A stretch of DNA of 64,000 nt from Lentinus brumalis. Lineage: Eukaryota > Basidiomycota > Agaricomycetes > Polyporales > Polyporaceae. Positions 41,054 to 52,153 of this stretch are shown piece after piece (the stretch's first letter is position 1; every line of letters begins with the position of its first letter). Where the stretch lies: assembly GCA_001792895.1 (NCBI GenBank), contig MARA01000002.1, positions 310,001 to 374,000 on the forward strand. The letters run 5' to 3'. The notes beneath the pieces were generated by a model that worked only from the letters and a program-made list of their open reading frames with translations, ran no database searches and was not told the origin of the DNA. Position numbers and translations under genes: made by a program.

Positions 41054-42455
41054 TCAGTCGCTGTCCTCGTTCGCATCCTCCCACTCCTCGATGGCCCTAT
41101 CACGTCTCTGCCTCCGCTTCGCATGCGGTCTGTGTCGGCCTCGCTCGAACGCCTTCCAGTTCTCCTCCAGCCGTCTGACCGCACCCCACTGCGCCTCGTC
41201 CTCGGGTGCGGCGTCGTCCCAGTGGTCCTCGACTGCCCAACCCTTCACAGCAGCGACGGTGCGAAGCATGTGCCAGGTATACGGCGCGGAGCGCCTGATG
41301 TCGTGGAAGTCGGACTCGACTAGGATTCGGTCCGAGGCGCAGGCGGCGATGAGCTCTTTGTGCGCCGGCGAGCGGGCGTTGATGGCGGTCGACAGGGAGA
41401 GGAACGCGTTTGGGTGGCGTTTCTGCAAGGGACACGATGGCGGAGAGATGTGGGTAAGGTCCCGACCGGACCGAGGAGCATTGCATCCAGGAAATTAGTA
41501 ACAACGCGTCCTGAGCAACGCTGAGGGTACCCACCGCGATCGCGTTCCATCCCTGTGCACTGAGCCCACAGCTGTGGAGGTCGACGCTTATCTTGAGCCA
41601 CTCGTCCGGATACTTAGCCTCCATTCGGTCAAGCAGCTCGCTCGTCGCTTGCTGGCACTTGACGCTATGCAAACTGACGTTCCGCCGGAGCTTGACGGCT
41701 ACATCCAGCTGTGCCTCCAGGACTTTGAGCTGATGCGCAAGGGGGATCGTGAACGGAGACAGCTCGCGTGGGCCATCCTCTCCGTCCGCGCACTCTGAGT
41801 ATGGTGGATCCACGGGGTTCGAGTATGGGATGCGACATACGCGGTCAAGCCCTACTTCGCCGAGCATGGCGTTTGGGAAGGCAGTCAGATTCTCGTTCAG
41901 GTCGGCGATCATATCTGCAAGAGGCACTGGATCCGGCAGGAATGGAAGTAGCCTGTCGAACGCGGAGACATGTTCGGGCTTCGGAAGAGGGGATGGGGGA
42001 AGGAATAGGGTGCGGTAGTGCGCTTCCTTCGACGTGGTTGGCTCTACCGCAATCCAGTGTGCGAACCAAGGATGGTAGCCTGCAGAGCGCGTCAACGCAC
42101 ATGTCGAGCAACGACCAGACCACAGACAAGGACGGGAAGCAGAACGCAGCTTGGAAGAACTTGATCATGAGAGATAGCATGGACACCAACCAAAGCATGG
42201 GATGACCTTGTCCGGGTGTGCACGCGCGAGGGCGGCGACGAGCCTCTGGTCACTGCGCCGCGTCGCCATTGCGCATATGCGGATGGACATCTCCTGGGCG
42301 ACCTTGAGAGTCAATTCCATGTCCGAGTCCGTGGGATGACAGTGCACATCAACAACGTGCTCGAGGACCGAACGGGGCACGCTGTCGAGCGCAGTCCGCA
42401 TGTCGTCCGTGTCCGCCGGTGGGAGAGAGATCATGGGCTTGGCTATGGCGGACAT
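41054..42455 (-). CDS. TatD-family metal-dependent hydrolase (fungal Scn1-like)
   Basis: TIM-barrel metallo-hydrolase/DNase family. The first exon starts at 42455 (MSAIAKPMISLPPAD) and holds the metal motif VVDVHCHPTDSD. It ends CFG, and a later exon continues GYHPWFAHWIAV, the usual CGYHPW block. Then GEVGLDRVCRIPYSNP (metal Glu), NVSLHSVKCQQATSELL (metal His), KISVDLHSCGLSAQGW (His) and, after a further intron, FLSLSTAINARSPAH and ILVESDFHD (metal Asp) before a basic/acidic C-terminus ending at 41054. The insertion near the third strand and the overall order fit the eukaryotic TatD subgroup containing the fission yeast cut9-interacting protein Scn1. All metal ligands expected for the family are seen. 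Confidence 0.92.
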
Positions 42456-43083
42456 TGGAAACCAGGGCGAACTGCGAACTCCTGGGAAGACGGACGCTGA
42501 CGGTTAGACGGATACAGCAGATCGCGCTACCTAGCGTGTGTATCAAGCGTGGTCGAATTCGTAGGGTTGTGCGGTCCTGCAGTTCGCGTTGCCGGTCGAA
42601 GTTGATGGGCAGACCTCGTGAGATTGACTGATCGGCGTGCTTCCGGCGGGGAACAGTCGGCGGAGGCTGTACCACACCAGGTGCAGGAAGGTGCAGGATC
42701 GTAATGTCCAGGAGGATGAGGTGCGTCAGACCGCAGGCGTTGTCAGTATGTGGAGATCGCGGGGATGTCGCTGGTTAGCGATGATTTGACGGCCAGATGA
42801 TGCGGCAGTAATCAACAATGTGGGATGATGTCTATGAGATTCCTGAGATGTGACTCTAGATGTTGAGGAGGACGAAGAGATTTGACTCAAGTGACTTGAA
42901 TGGTGGCAGCAATTCAAGAAGCATCACTAGCCGGCGTCTAATACGCTCCTCCGAGTCGGAGTCGTCCGATGTCCCCAACGCAATCGCGTATATGAGAGGG
43001 CATGATCCAGGTATAATTACAATCATCCGTACATGTACTCGTACATTATAGTCTACTACAGCTGCCAATGTCTCTGCTTGCCT
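42456..43083. other. Intergenic spacer
   Basis: 5' flank of the TatD-type gene and 3' flank of the small hydrophilic gene, both minus. No ORF with support. Confidence 0.45.
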
Positions 43084-43612
43084 TCAGCCGATGTGCTTGA
43101 CATCGTTCTGACCTTGAGCCTGACGCTCTGCCTTCTGCGTGCCTGCGGGTGCGGTGGTAGCTGCTTGGACCTCCTCGTGGGCATCTGCATTCTTCTCACT
43201 ATCTCCAGAACTCTCCTTCGCCGTTTGGAAAGGGTTATTCTACGCAAACTGATATGAGCAACAGGCCTTTTAGCAAGTCAGAACGTGACTTACATCGTCC
43301 TCCATTGCAGTCTTCTTGAGCGCGCCGGTGCGCATCTCCTGCCCGTGTTGTACAAGTTCCGGCTTGTGGAAGAGCTTGCCCTTCAGCTCCTCCTTATATC
43401 CAGTGATCTTGTCGCCGGTACTCTGCTCTCACGCGTTAAAAATTACCGCCAGCAGAAAAACGTAGCAAGTTGCAACTTCGACGTACCGCGCCCTTCCCGT
43501 ATTCGGGTCCATAGCCAACCGCGCCGGCATGCTTCTGTTCAGGGTAGCCGTCATTGGGCTCGGTCTTGCTCTGCTGAGGAGCAGGCGAGACGGGTGATTG
43601 AGCGCCAGACAT
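43084..43612 (-). CDS. Small hydrophilic conserved-type protein, 136 residues
   Basis: Three exons with exact phase-0 joins: 43612-43487 (42 codons), 43422-43294 (43 codons) and 43239-43084 (51 codons plus stop). The first gives MSGAQSPVSPAPQQSKTEPN and YGPEYGKGA. The second gives STGDKITGYKEELKGKLFHK then PELVQHGQEMRTGALKK. The third gives NNPFQTAKESSGDSEKNADA. The block GDKITGYKEELKGK / PELVxHGxExRTGxLKK is the kind found in short fungal proteins of unknown role. There is no signal peptide, membrane helix or zinc site; it is Lys/Glu/Gln-rich and probably mostly disordered. I do not recognise a function. Divergent from TRM5. Confidence 0.75.
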
Positions 43613-44154
43613 GATGATAGTAGGTATGTGGTGGTGGTGGGCAGTAAGTGATGTAGAGTGGTTGCGGGTTCGAACTGTCAAAGACTGCGTCGTTTTAAGA
43701 CCTGCGCGTAGCTAATAATATCGCTCTTTGGAGGCATGACGCAGCTGATTCGAGTCTCAAGCTCAGTGTGATGACGTCGGCGTAGTCCAGCAAGCATGAC
43801 ATCATGGGTCAGGCGGGTCTGAGACGAGTCGGTACTTCGGACCACAGAGAACTTGAAGTACTCAAGACATAGTGTTACACGCGCCAAGTCGTAGCTGTAC
43901 ACAAGACTGTACTTACTGGGGTTCAATTGGAAGGTCTGAGAGTCGAGCTGAGTCGAGTCGCGGAAGCACGGCAAATGCCGAGGAGTTAAGTATCCTGGGT
44001 GCCTGATTCGGTGATCGACACATCTGCGCATCTTTGGCGCCTGAACATCTTGACCATCCACCATCGACAACTCACGAGTCACCGACAGCTTCTTGGCTAC
44101 AGCATCTTTTGGTAGACATCGTGTCGTCCATTCATTGCGTGGCTTGGTTGTTTT
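43613..44154. promoter_or_regulatory. Divergent promoter region
   Basis: 542 bases upstream of both the small hydrophilic gene (minus) and TRM5 (plus). No coding support; no distinct box seen. Confidence 0.4.
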
Positions 44155-46008
44155 ATGCTCCTCCGGACCGCTCATATCATCCAGAGCCGACGTTTAGTTG
44201 CGACTGCTACGTCCTCCGTGAACAGCATGTCCGAGGGTATCAGCAAGCTGCTCGTGCTCCCGAAGGGCCCCGGATTCGGCGTCAAGAATGGTGCGCTTGA
44301 CAAGGATGCTTTCCGCAAAGTCGTCACCGTGTTGGCTGCGAAGGTCGCTCCCGAGAAGGCCGGTGTGTTGCTGAAGGCCCCCGCGTTGAAAAGGTGTGTC
44401 TGTATTGCACGATGTGTGTTACGGCGCGGGTATGTAATGTCTCACATGGGCAGGTCCCTCATTGATGTCCCGAAGGTCAAGAGCGTTGCGAGGGGGCCGG
44501 ATCCGGACAAGCTCGTCCTTCTGAAATATTCTGACCAAGGTGCACCCCATTGCTATCCTGTCGGTGTGAATGTCTGACTGAACGTGGCGCAAGCTAGCCG
44601 ACTTGACCGAGGATGCCGTACAGTTCCTACGATCGCAGGCTGCTGAGTTGGTGCCACATCAGCTTGTCTTTGATTATGACTACTGGAGCGCAGGTGGGTA
44701 GACAACAAGCTTTCTCAGGAGCCCGGGCTGACCATGATTGCTAGACGATGTCATCCATGCCATCCTGCCGGAGGAGCTGGAGGAGGGGGCCCCGTCTGGC
44801 TTTGCTGTCGTCGGCCATATAGGTATGTCTACTTCACGTTACTTGATGGGGTCTTGCTGAGCAGCAGCTAGCGCATATGAACCTCAGGCCGGAGTACCTG
44901 CCGTACAAGCATATAATCGGTCAGGTCGTCTTGGATGTAGGTGCATCCAACGTCCTTACTAGCATAGTGGCTCACTACTATCCAGAAAAACCCGTCAGTC
45001 AGGACGGTAGTGAACAAGCTCGACAACATAGTCGATCAGTTCCGCGTGTTCAAGATGGAACTCCTGGCGGGAGAGCCGGACTTCGTCGTGACACAGGTGC
45101 GCTCCGTCACTAGATTCTGTGTCTCTCTCCACACTGATGACACTAGTCCGAGAACGACTGCAAGTTCACCTTCGATTTCCGTGAAGTGTACTGGAACTCT
45201 CGGCTGCATCACGAACATGAGCGGCTGATAGAACAGTTCAAGACGGAGGACGTTATAGCGGACGTTTTCGCTGGCGTCGGCCCTTTTGCGATCCCTGCGG
45301 CAAAGAAGGGCTGCGGAGTGCTCGCGAACGACCTGAATCCGTCTAGCTACAAATATTTGACTGTCAACATCTCGGACAACAAGGTTCGTCAGAATATTAC
45401 AGCACTTCGTGACCTCGCTGATGGCTCAAACTGGTTGCCTAGGTGGGGTCGCTTGTGCGGCCATTCTGCGAAGATGGCCGGGAGTTTATTCGACAAGCCT
45501 TCAACCGAGCCTGGGATGACCCTCTAGCTCCGGTCCCGCAGCGCAAGCAGCGGAGGACGGAGTTGAAAGAGATCCGCGCAGGCGAACGACCGGCACCTCC
45601 CGTAGGCCCACGGAGAAATCGCATCAGTCACTTTGTCATGAACTTGCCGGATACCGCCATATGGTTCTTGGACGCATTCCGCGGCGTGCTATCTCCTGCG
45701 ATTGCGGGTGAGCGGGATTTGAGCGGTCTTTACGCGGAGGCGACGATGCCGATGATCCATACCCACTGCTTCACCCGGGAGTTGGAACCGGAGAAAGCAG
45801 AGGCGGACATACGCCAGGTGAGATGAGCCAAACACATACTTGTTTTTCGTCGCTGATCGGTGCTCATACGACATAGCGGGTGGAGGAGAAAATCGGGCAT
45901 CCGCTTGGGGCGGACACCGTGTACCATTGGGTCCGCTCTGTCGCACCACAGAAGGAGATGTACTGTGTAAGCTTCAGGCTTCCATACGCTGTCGCATATG
46001 CGTCGTGA
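44155..46008 (+). CDS. TRM5: tRNA (guanine37-N1)-methyltransferase
   Basis: SAM-dependent enzyme making m1G37 in tRNAs, which prevents frameshifting. The exon chain gives [79 protein letters not shown] (D2 domain), [39 protein letters not shown] (diagnostic), [20 protein letters not shown] (SAM site), [30 protein letters not shown] (NLPxxA catalytic motif) and a C-terminus ending [13 protein letters not shown] at 46008. The ATG at 44155 starts a basic, Ser/Ala-rich leader ([20 protein letters not shown]), a likely mitochondrial presequence. A second in-frame ATG at 44227 (MSEGISKLL) would give the cytosolic/nuclear form. Dual targeting is known for yeast Trm5. About nine short introns. Confidence 0.95.
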
Positions 46009-46309
46009 GAATGTACAGCGGGTGCGGACGAGACGTTCGTTGTGCGGGATTGGGATTGGGGCGCGCCTAATGTGAAGGGGAGCTTAGTCAGCCAATGTTC
46101 TGCCTCGGAAAAGCAGGAGAGACGCCAACGACCGCCAACTCATCATCTACCCCGCCCCCGCGTCGGCCTCTGCTCTCGCTCATAGAGTACTCTACTGTCT
46201 CTCCTTATAGAGCTCTCGTCTCTTATTCTGCCTCTAGAGCGGCTATACCCGGCTATCCTTCCTAATATTCGTCTTCTCCGGCCCGGCACTGTCCTGAGAC
46301 CTCTTCGCC
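46009..46309. promoter_or_regulatory. Promoter of the carrier gene
   Basis: Pyrimidine-rich (CT) stretches from about 46150 to 46270 just before the ATG at 46310, common in strongly expressed fungal genes. No gene. Confidence 0.45.
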
Positions 46310-49300
46310 ATGTTTCCGCTCAACTTGCCCCGTATCTTCGGAACTGTCCACTGCGATTCCGACGCTGCCCCCACCTCTCGCGCGGCATCCACCATCAAGA
46401 GCGTCAAGAGCGTTATTGCCGTCCCCGAGAGTGAGCTGAAGCGATGGAGAAGGACTTTCGACGCGAATGCCCAGACCGTCGTCGAGGACCAGAAGTGCGT
46501 ACCGTCTCCCTATACTTAGTATCTATAGACCGCTATATTGACCCCGGCGCGTGTCTACTCTACCTTAGGTTCTTGAACAGTGAGCAGTTTGTCAACGCCA
46601 TTGCGCCCAAGGGCGACCTCAGCAAGATTGGTCGCGCGCAGTTCGCGACGCTCTTCCGCGTCGCGGACGCGAACAAGCGCGGATTGCTCTCCTGGGATGA
46701 CTTCGTGGTGTTTGAGACGATCCTGAAGCGGCCGGATGCGGACTACTGGATAGCGTTCCAATACTTTGACGTGTACGCCGAATTCATTCATATCGTTGCG
46801 CGCGAGCAATGTCATGCGAGCCCGCCATCCGCACCTCCTCGGACGGGGATGTCGTTGCTGTGTTTCTTGTTGCAGAGACGAATCTGGCACGATCTCGTAC
46901 GATGAGTTCAAGAACGTCTTCAACGCGAACATCGGCCCTGACGCCATTCCGTTTGATTTTGACTGGTGAGCACCCGTTTCGGTCTGGTGTCGCTGCGTTG
47001 AGATGAGGGTAAGATGCTGAGTGCGCGTGGATGCTATATAGCGACTGGGTCAAGCTGTACCTCGGCAAAAAGAATGGCGCACACGTTCTTGGGTGTACGT
47101 GGTCGCAGTGGTTGGCGATGCGTTCCCCCGCTCACGGATGTTGCGTCTCCAGACGGCGAGTTCACGCAGTTGATGAAGGGGCTGCAGGGCGAGCGACTCC
47201 GCCAGGCATTCAAATACCTAGACAAGGACCAGGATGGGTATATCCGACCGGAGCAGTTCAAGAAGATCATCCTAGTGCGTTCTCTCACTTCGTACCATCG
47301 CTATATGCGCTATATGCGGCCGGACCTTAGGACATTGCTGGCCATAAACTGTCCGATGCCGTCATAGAGAGGCTCCCGACCCTGACTACTCTAAGCCCTG
47401 GAGGCCGTATATCCTACTCCGAGGTCAACGCCTTCTACAATGTCATTAGAGGTGAGCACTTGTACGGATCTAGAGGCTCGTACAGCGCTGATTGTGTGCA
47501 GAGATGGATATGGTAGAACGGTGCGTAGTCGTGACACCGACGCGGAGGGTCGTACTCACGTGTACCCGTCATGCAGCATCATCCGTGAAGCTACCGCGAA
47601 ATCCAAGGATGGTCGCATCGGCCAGTCTGAGTTCCTCGATCACTGCGTCTCCAGCACCCGTTACTCGCTCTTTACTCCCATGGAGGCCTCCATCATCTTC
47701 CACTTCGCGGGTCGCGGCAATGCCCAGCAGCGTCTTTCCTTGCTCGACTTCGCCCAGCTCTTGGATCCTCGGTGGAAGGCGCCCTCGGAGACGGTGGAAT
47801 TCTCGGCCCCGTCCTTCCTCGAGCAGTTCGCACATTCCGCCTATAACTTTGGTCTCGGAGGTTGGAAGCTCCGTACGGTTGCTGTGTTTGATCGCTCACA
47901 TGCACGGTGTACACAGGTCTCGCGGGCGGCTTTGGTGCAACGATCGTGTACCCCATTGATCTCGGTGCGTGTTTGTATGATGCTTGTCGCTCGCTATTGG
48001 CTGACTTGTCCATCAGTCAAGGTAAGGTTTGCTTCTTGCGGGACATCTGTCGGGCACCGCTGACGGGAAAGTTGATGTCATTTCCAGACACGGTGCGTTT
48101 CTTGTCACTCCTCGACAGGGGACACCACATCTGACATGAGCTTGTAGGATGCAAAACCAGCGCAGCACGGTTGTCGGGCAACTGTTGTACAAGAACAGTC
48201 TGGACTGCGTACGGAAGGTGTTCAGGAACGAAGGCTTCCTTGGCTTCTATCGTGGGCTTGGCCCTCAGCTCATCGTGCGGTCGGTTTACTTCATCTCCGT
48301 GAGCGTGTACTCACGCTATTTCCGTCCCAACAGGGCGTAGCGCCTGAGAAAGCCATCAAGCTCACCGTCAATGATTTCATCCGTTCGCGTGCGATGGACC
48401 CAGAGACTGGGAGAATCTCCGTGGGATGGGAGCTGGTCGCCGGTGGATCAGCGGGTGGTTGTCAAGTGGTAGGTCTATTCCTCGAGGCAGCTGCGTCGAG
48501 CACCGCTTCATTCACGTATCTCGCAGATCTTCACAAACCCGCTCGAAATTGTGTACGTGCCCATCAATACGAACAGTTGCTCAGGCTGACTCGGCTCTCA
48601 GGAAAATCCGACTGCAGATCCAGGGCGAGGCGGCCAAGCTCGAGGGTGCACTGCCTAAAGGTGCTGGTCACATCATTCGCCAGCTCGGACTTGTTGGGCT
48701 CTACAAGGGCGCGAGTGCATGTTTGTTGCGCGATATCCCGTTCTCGGCGATCTACTTCCCGGCGTACGCACACCTCAAGAAGGATATCTTCAACGAAGGG
48801 TACAATGGCAAACAGCTGTCGTTCTTTGAGACGTTGACGTCTGCCGCCGTTGCGTACGTCGTTTCAGATCATATCCCATCGCCACCGCTGATGGGTGCAT
48901 GCCTGAATTGATGGATGCTGACGACTTGTTTGAATACCGACGCAGTGGTATGCCTGCCGCGTATTTCACGACACCCGCCGGTGAGTCTAGACCTTTAATT
49001 TAGCGCGCCAAGCTGAGTGGTTGATGGACCGACCGATTCAGATGTTGTGAAAACCCGGCTGCAGGTGGAGGCCCGCACAGGACAGACTCACTACAAGGGC
49101 TTGGTTGATGCGTTCGTCAAGATATGTGAGTCTCTTCGCTGTTCCAGATCCGGACGAGTGATTGACGTGTGGGCTGCGATGCGCGCGTCAGACCGCGAGG
49201 AGGGCTTCAAGGCGTTCTTCAAAGGCGGACCCGCGCGGATTATTCGCAGCAGCCCGCAGTTCGGCTTTACGCTCGTCGCGTACGAGTACCTGCAGAAGGT

Positions 49301-49572
49301 ATGTGCCGGTGGCTGGGTGTGTGAGAATGGACTGATTGACGGTGGAACGGGGATTGGTCGCAGTACATGCCAGTAAGTCGGGTTAGTGTGTTTGATAAGG
49401 CGGTGAGGGTACTGATTGGCCCTGTTGTGGGAAGTTCCCATACGCCAGCGCAGGGAAGGAAGTGGAGACGCGGCTCACCTCGCAACCAGAAGACATGGCG
49501 CAGGTACGGGCGCGGAACGCGTTGCGAATTCTGCTGGACGTGCACGGGGATTTCGGGCGGCGGTCGGGGTAG
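46310..49572 (+). CDS. AGC1: Calcium-binding mitochondrial aspartate/glutamate carrier
   Basis: Inner-membrane carrier exchanging aspartate for glutamate, with an N-terminal EF-hand regulatory half as in citrin/aralar. Start [18 protein letters not shown] at 46310. EF-hand loops seen: [37 protein letters not shown] and [12 protein letters not shown]. The transport half has three PxDxxK-type signatures: PIDLVKTRMQ, NPLEIVKIRLQ and [11 protein letters not shown]. The last exon ends [13 protein letters not shown] at 49572. The gene is highly fragmented, with very small exons: 19 bases (47502-47520), 5 bases (48017-48021, tcaag), 5 bases (48088-48092, acacg), about 26 bases (the NPLEI exon near 48525-48550) and 9 bases (49364-49372, tacatgcca). 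With them the first signature reads PIDL-V-K-T-R-MQ; without them it cannot be read. Confidence 0.95.
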
Positions 49573-50134
49573 AGAGCGGGGAGCGGACCCGAGGGACGGG
49601 ATTGGGCGGGTTGCGTTGTCGGGTTGCGTTATTTACCGCATATACAATGGCACATCTTGGATTGCAATGCGCTGTGCATGTCGCCGCCCGCATCAGGGGG
49701 CGAGATGGGCCAATGGGGCTCGGGCGCGAGGCGAGCCAATGGGGCCCGGGAACCGCCCGGTGGCAGAATGTCTCTAGGGAGACACGATCACTGATGATCT
49801 GTTCGGTCGTGACAGAGCAGATGAGTCGCCTGTCACTCCCCTCATATATGGCCCGGCAGCCCCCCGCCGTCCTCTCATCCCCCTTCCTCCGCCTTCGTCT
49901 CCGGCTTCTCCTCCCTCCTTTTCTTCTTCAGCGGTGAGCACGCACACACCCGCGCACACACCTCCATCCCACTCACGCGTGCACCCACAGAGCGTTTGCG
50001 TTTTCGCAGACTTCCCGCACTTTTTCACCAGCCTACTGCTAGCCAGTCCAGACAGCGTAGACCGCTACCACTCTTTTGCAACTTACGTATCAATCCGACC
50101 CCGTCACGACTATCAGCTGTCTTAATAGCCCGAC
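49573..50134. promoter_or_regulatory. Promoter and leader of the secreted Thr/Ser-rich gene
   Basis: A catatatggc box lies near 49845. A long pyrimidine run follows (about 49860-49935), then a possible leader intron starting at gtgagc (49934). This resembles promoters of abundant fungal transcripts. No coding support. Confidence 0.5.
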
Positions 50135-52153
50135 ATGAACTCCGTCATTGTTGCTCTTACCCTTGCGGGTGCCGCCGCCGCCCAGATCGTCGCCGGCCCC
50201 GTCACAATGGTCCCCTCCAGCCAGATTTACGCAACTGCCTCCGCTGGCGACAACCACGTCGCCGCGTCGAGCTCATCTGCGCCGTACGGTGGGGCTACCA
50301 CCCAGGCAAGCAGTTCGTCCAGTGCTGCCGCCTCCTACTACACCCAGCCTCCTGCTACCGATGGCGGCTACTCGGATATGCCCTACTCGTCGTTCAAGTC
50401 CGGGGGTTACAAGAGCATGAACTGTGGGTACGGCTACTCGAAGGGGAGTGACGGAACCTGCAACCCGATGACCTGGGTGAGTTTCGCATTCATTTACTGG
50501 TGCGGTTGATTGCTGACTTGCTGTGCGCCAATCAGTACCAGGATCAGGGATGCTACGAGACGATCATCATCAACCAGTGAGTACAGCCTCGTTCTTGGTG
50601 TCTGCGGTCGATCCTCATGCTCGCACAGCGGAGGAAGTGGGTACGGCGGTGGATATGGCTACGGAGGAGGGTGCGATAGCGGGTCGACCAAGACTGTCAC
50701 CATGACCGACACCATGACCGTGCAGAGTACGGTCACGATGACGGACACAATGACGGTCACCAAGACGATGACGGACGTAAGTGTCTGCAGTGCTTTCCCT
50801 GGTAATGCCCGCGTTCTGACGCGCTCTTTGTAGACCAAGACTGTCGCGACCACGGTCCACGACACGATGACGGTCACCAAGGTGCAGACGGAGACCGACG
50901 TCGAGTCTGTGACGAAGACCCAGACGAAGGTCGAGACTGCGACGTCGACCAAGCTTGTCCCCACTACTCGCGTCTGGGTCTCCACTGAGATCATCGACAA
51001 GACCAAGACTGTCGATCACACCCTCACTGCCACGGAGACCAGCACCCAGGTCAACCTGTACACCAAGACGCTCACTGACACGGAGAGTGTGACGGCGACT
51101 AAGACGCAGAGCGTTACGGAGACCGACCTCATGACGGTCACCCAGACGCAGATCAGCACGATGGTCGTGCCCACGACGTACGTCAAGACTTGGGTCAGCA
51201 CGCAGGTCATCGACAACGTATGTTATTGGTCATATTCGACCTCTACCTCTTTGACTGACTTCTGGGCATACAGACCAAGACCATCGAGATGACGCAGACG
51301 TCCACCGTCACGGACAAGATGACCCTTGTCTCGACCGCGACGCAGACCCAGGTTCAGACGCAGACGGCCACCCAGACTGTCACGGACGAGGAGACGATGA
51401 CCGTCACTCAGCTTAGCACGATCATCCAGCCCACCACCTACGTCCAGACGTCTGTCAGCACCAAGGTGATCGACAACGTGAGTCGATGCGCCAAAGGAAT
51501 TTGTTTGAACGGGTGCTGACTGCTTCCATTCAGACCAAGACCGTCGAGCAGACCATCGTCCAGACGATGACTGAGGACCGCACGTCCACGGCGACCCTCA
51601 CCTACCTGTCGACGTCCACTGCCACCGCGACTGAGACCGACACTGTCTCGTTGACTGCGACTGCCACGGAGACCACCACCGCGACTGCCACCGTCACTGA
51701 CTCCATGCTTGTGTCGTGCCTCCAGGGCGTAAGTACTGAATACCGTTCTTTGTGGCTTCGAGCTGACTTTTGTACGATGTCTAGTGCAAGACCAGCTACT
51801 ACCTGACCCCGGGTAACGCTGGGTCGTACACCTACGCGTCGACTGCCACCGCCGCTGCAACCTCTGTCACCGCGTCCTCTGGCTACGACAGCGGCTACAA
51901 GTCTAGCAGCTCGTCGAGCTCCGGCTACGACAGCGGTTACAAGTCCAGCAGCTCGTCGAGCAGCGGGTCGTACGACGGCTCTAAGTCGTCCAGCAGCAGC
52001 TCGTCGAGCAGTGGCTCGTACGATGGCTCCAAGCAATCGTCTTCGTCTAGCTCCTCCTCCAGCTCCTCATCCTCAGGTAGCGGGTACTCCGGCTCGTCGG
52101 GCAGCTCTAGCAGCAGCTCATCGAGCGGCTCCAACTCTGGCTCATACTACTAA
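50135..52153 (+). CDS. Secreted Thr/Ser-rich mucin-like cell-surface protein
   Basis: Signal peptide MNSVIVALTLAGAAAAQIVA, then a Ser/Ala/Tyr region, a small Cys/Gly/Tyr part (SMNCGYGYSKGSDGTCNPM, YQDQGCYETIII, GYGGGYGYGGGCDSG) and about 330 residues almost wholly of Thr, Val, Met, Gln and Ser (TKTVTMTDTMTVQSTVTMTD). Inside it are units ending STxVIDN and beginning TKT(V/I)E. Introns of phase 0 fall exactly between VIDN and TKT at about 51219-51273 and 51480-51533. A Cys pair (VSCLQG / CKTSYYL) precedes a Ser-rich tail with GYDSGYKSSSS and GSYDGSKSSSS repeats, stop at 52153. Dense O-glycosylation and wall or sheath location are likely. No enzyme domain is present and no clear GPI site; I do not recognise a named family. 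Confidence 0.85.

Noticed and set aside
51937..52134. Minus-strand ORF rich in Leu, Asp and Glu (LLDELLLDDLEPSYDPL)
   Set aside because: Antisense reading of the Ser-rich tail repeats of the secreted protein.
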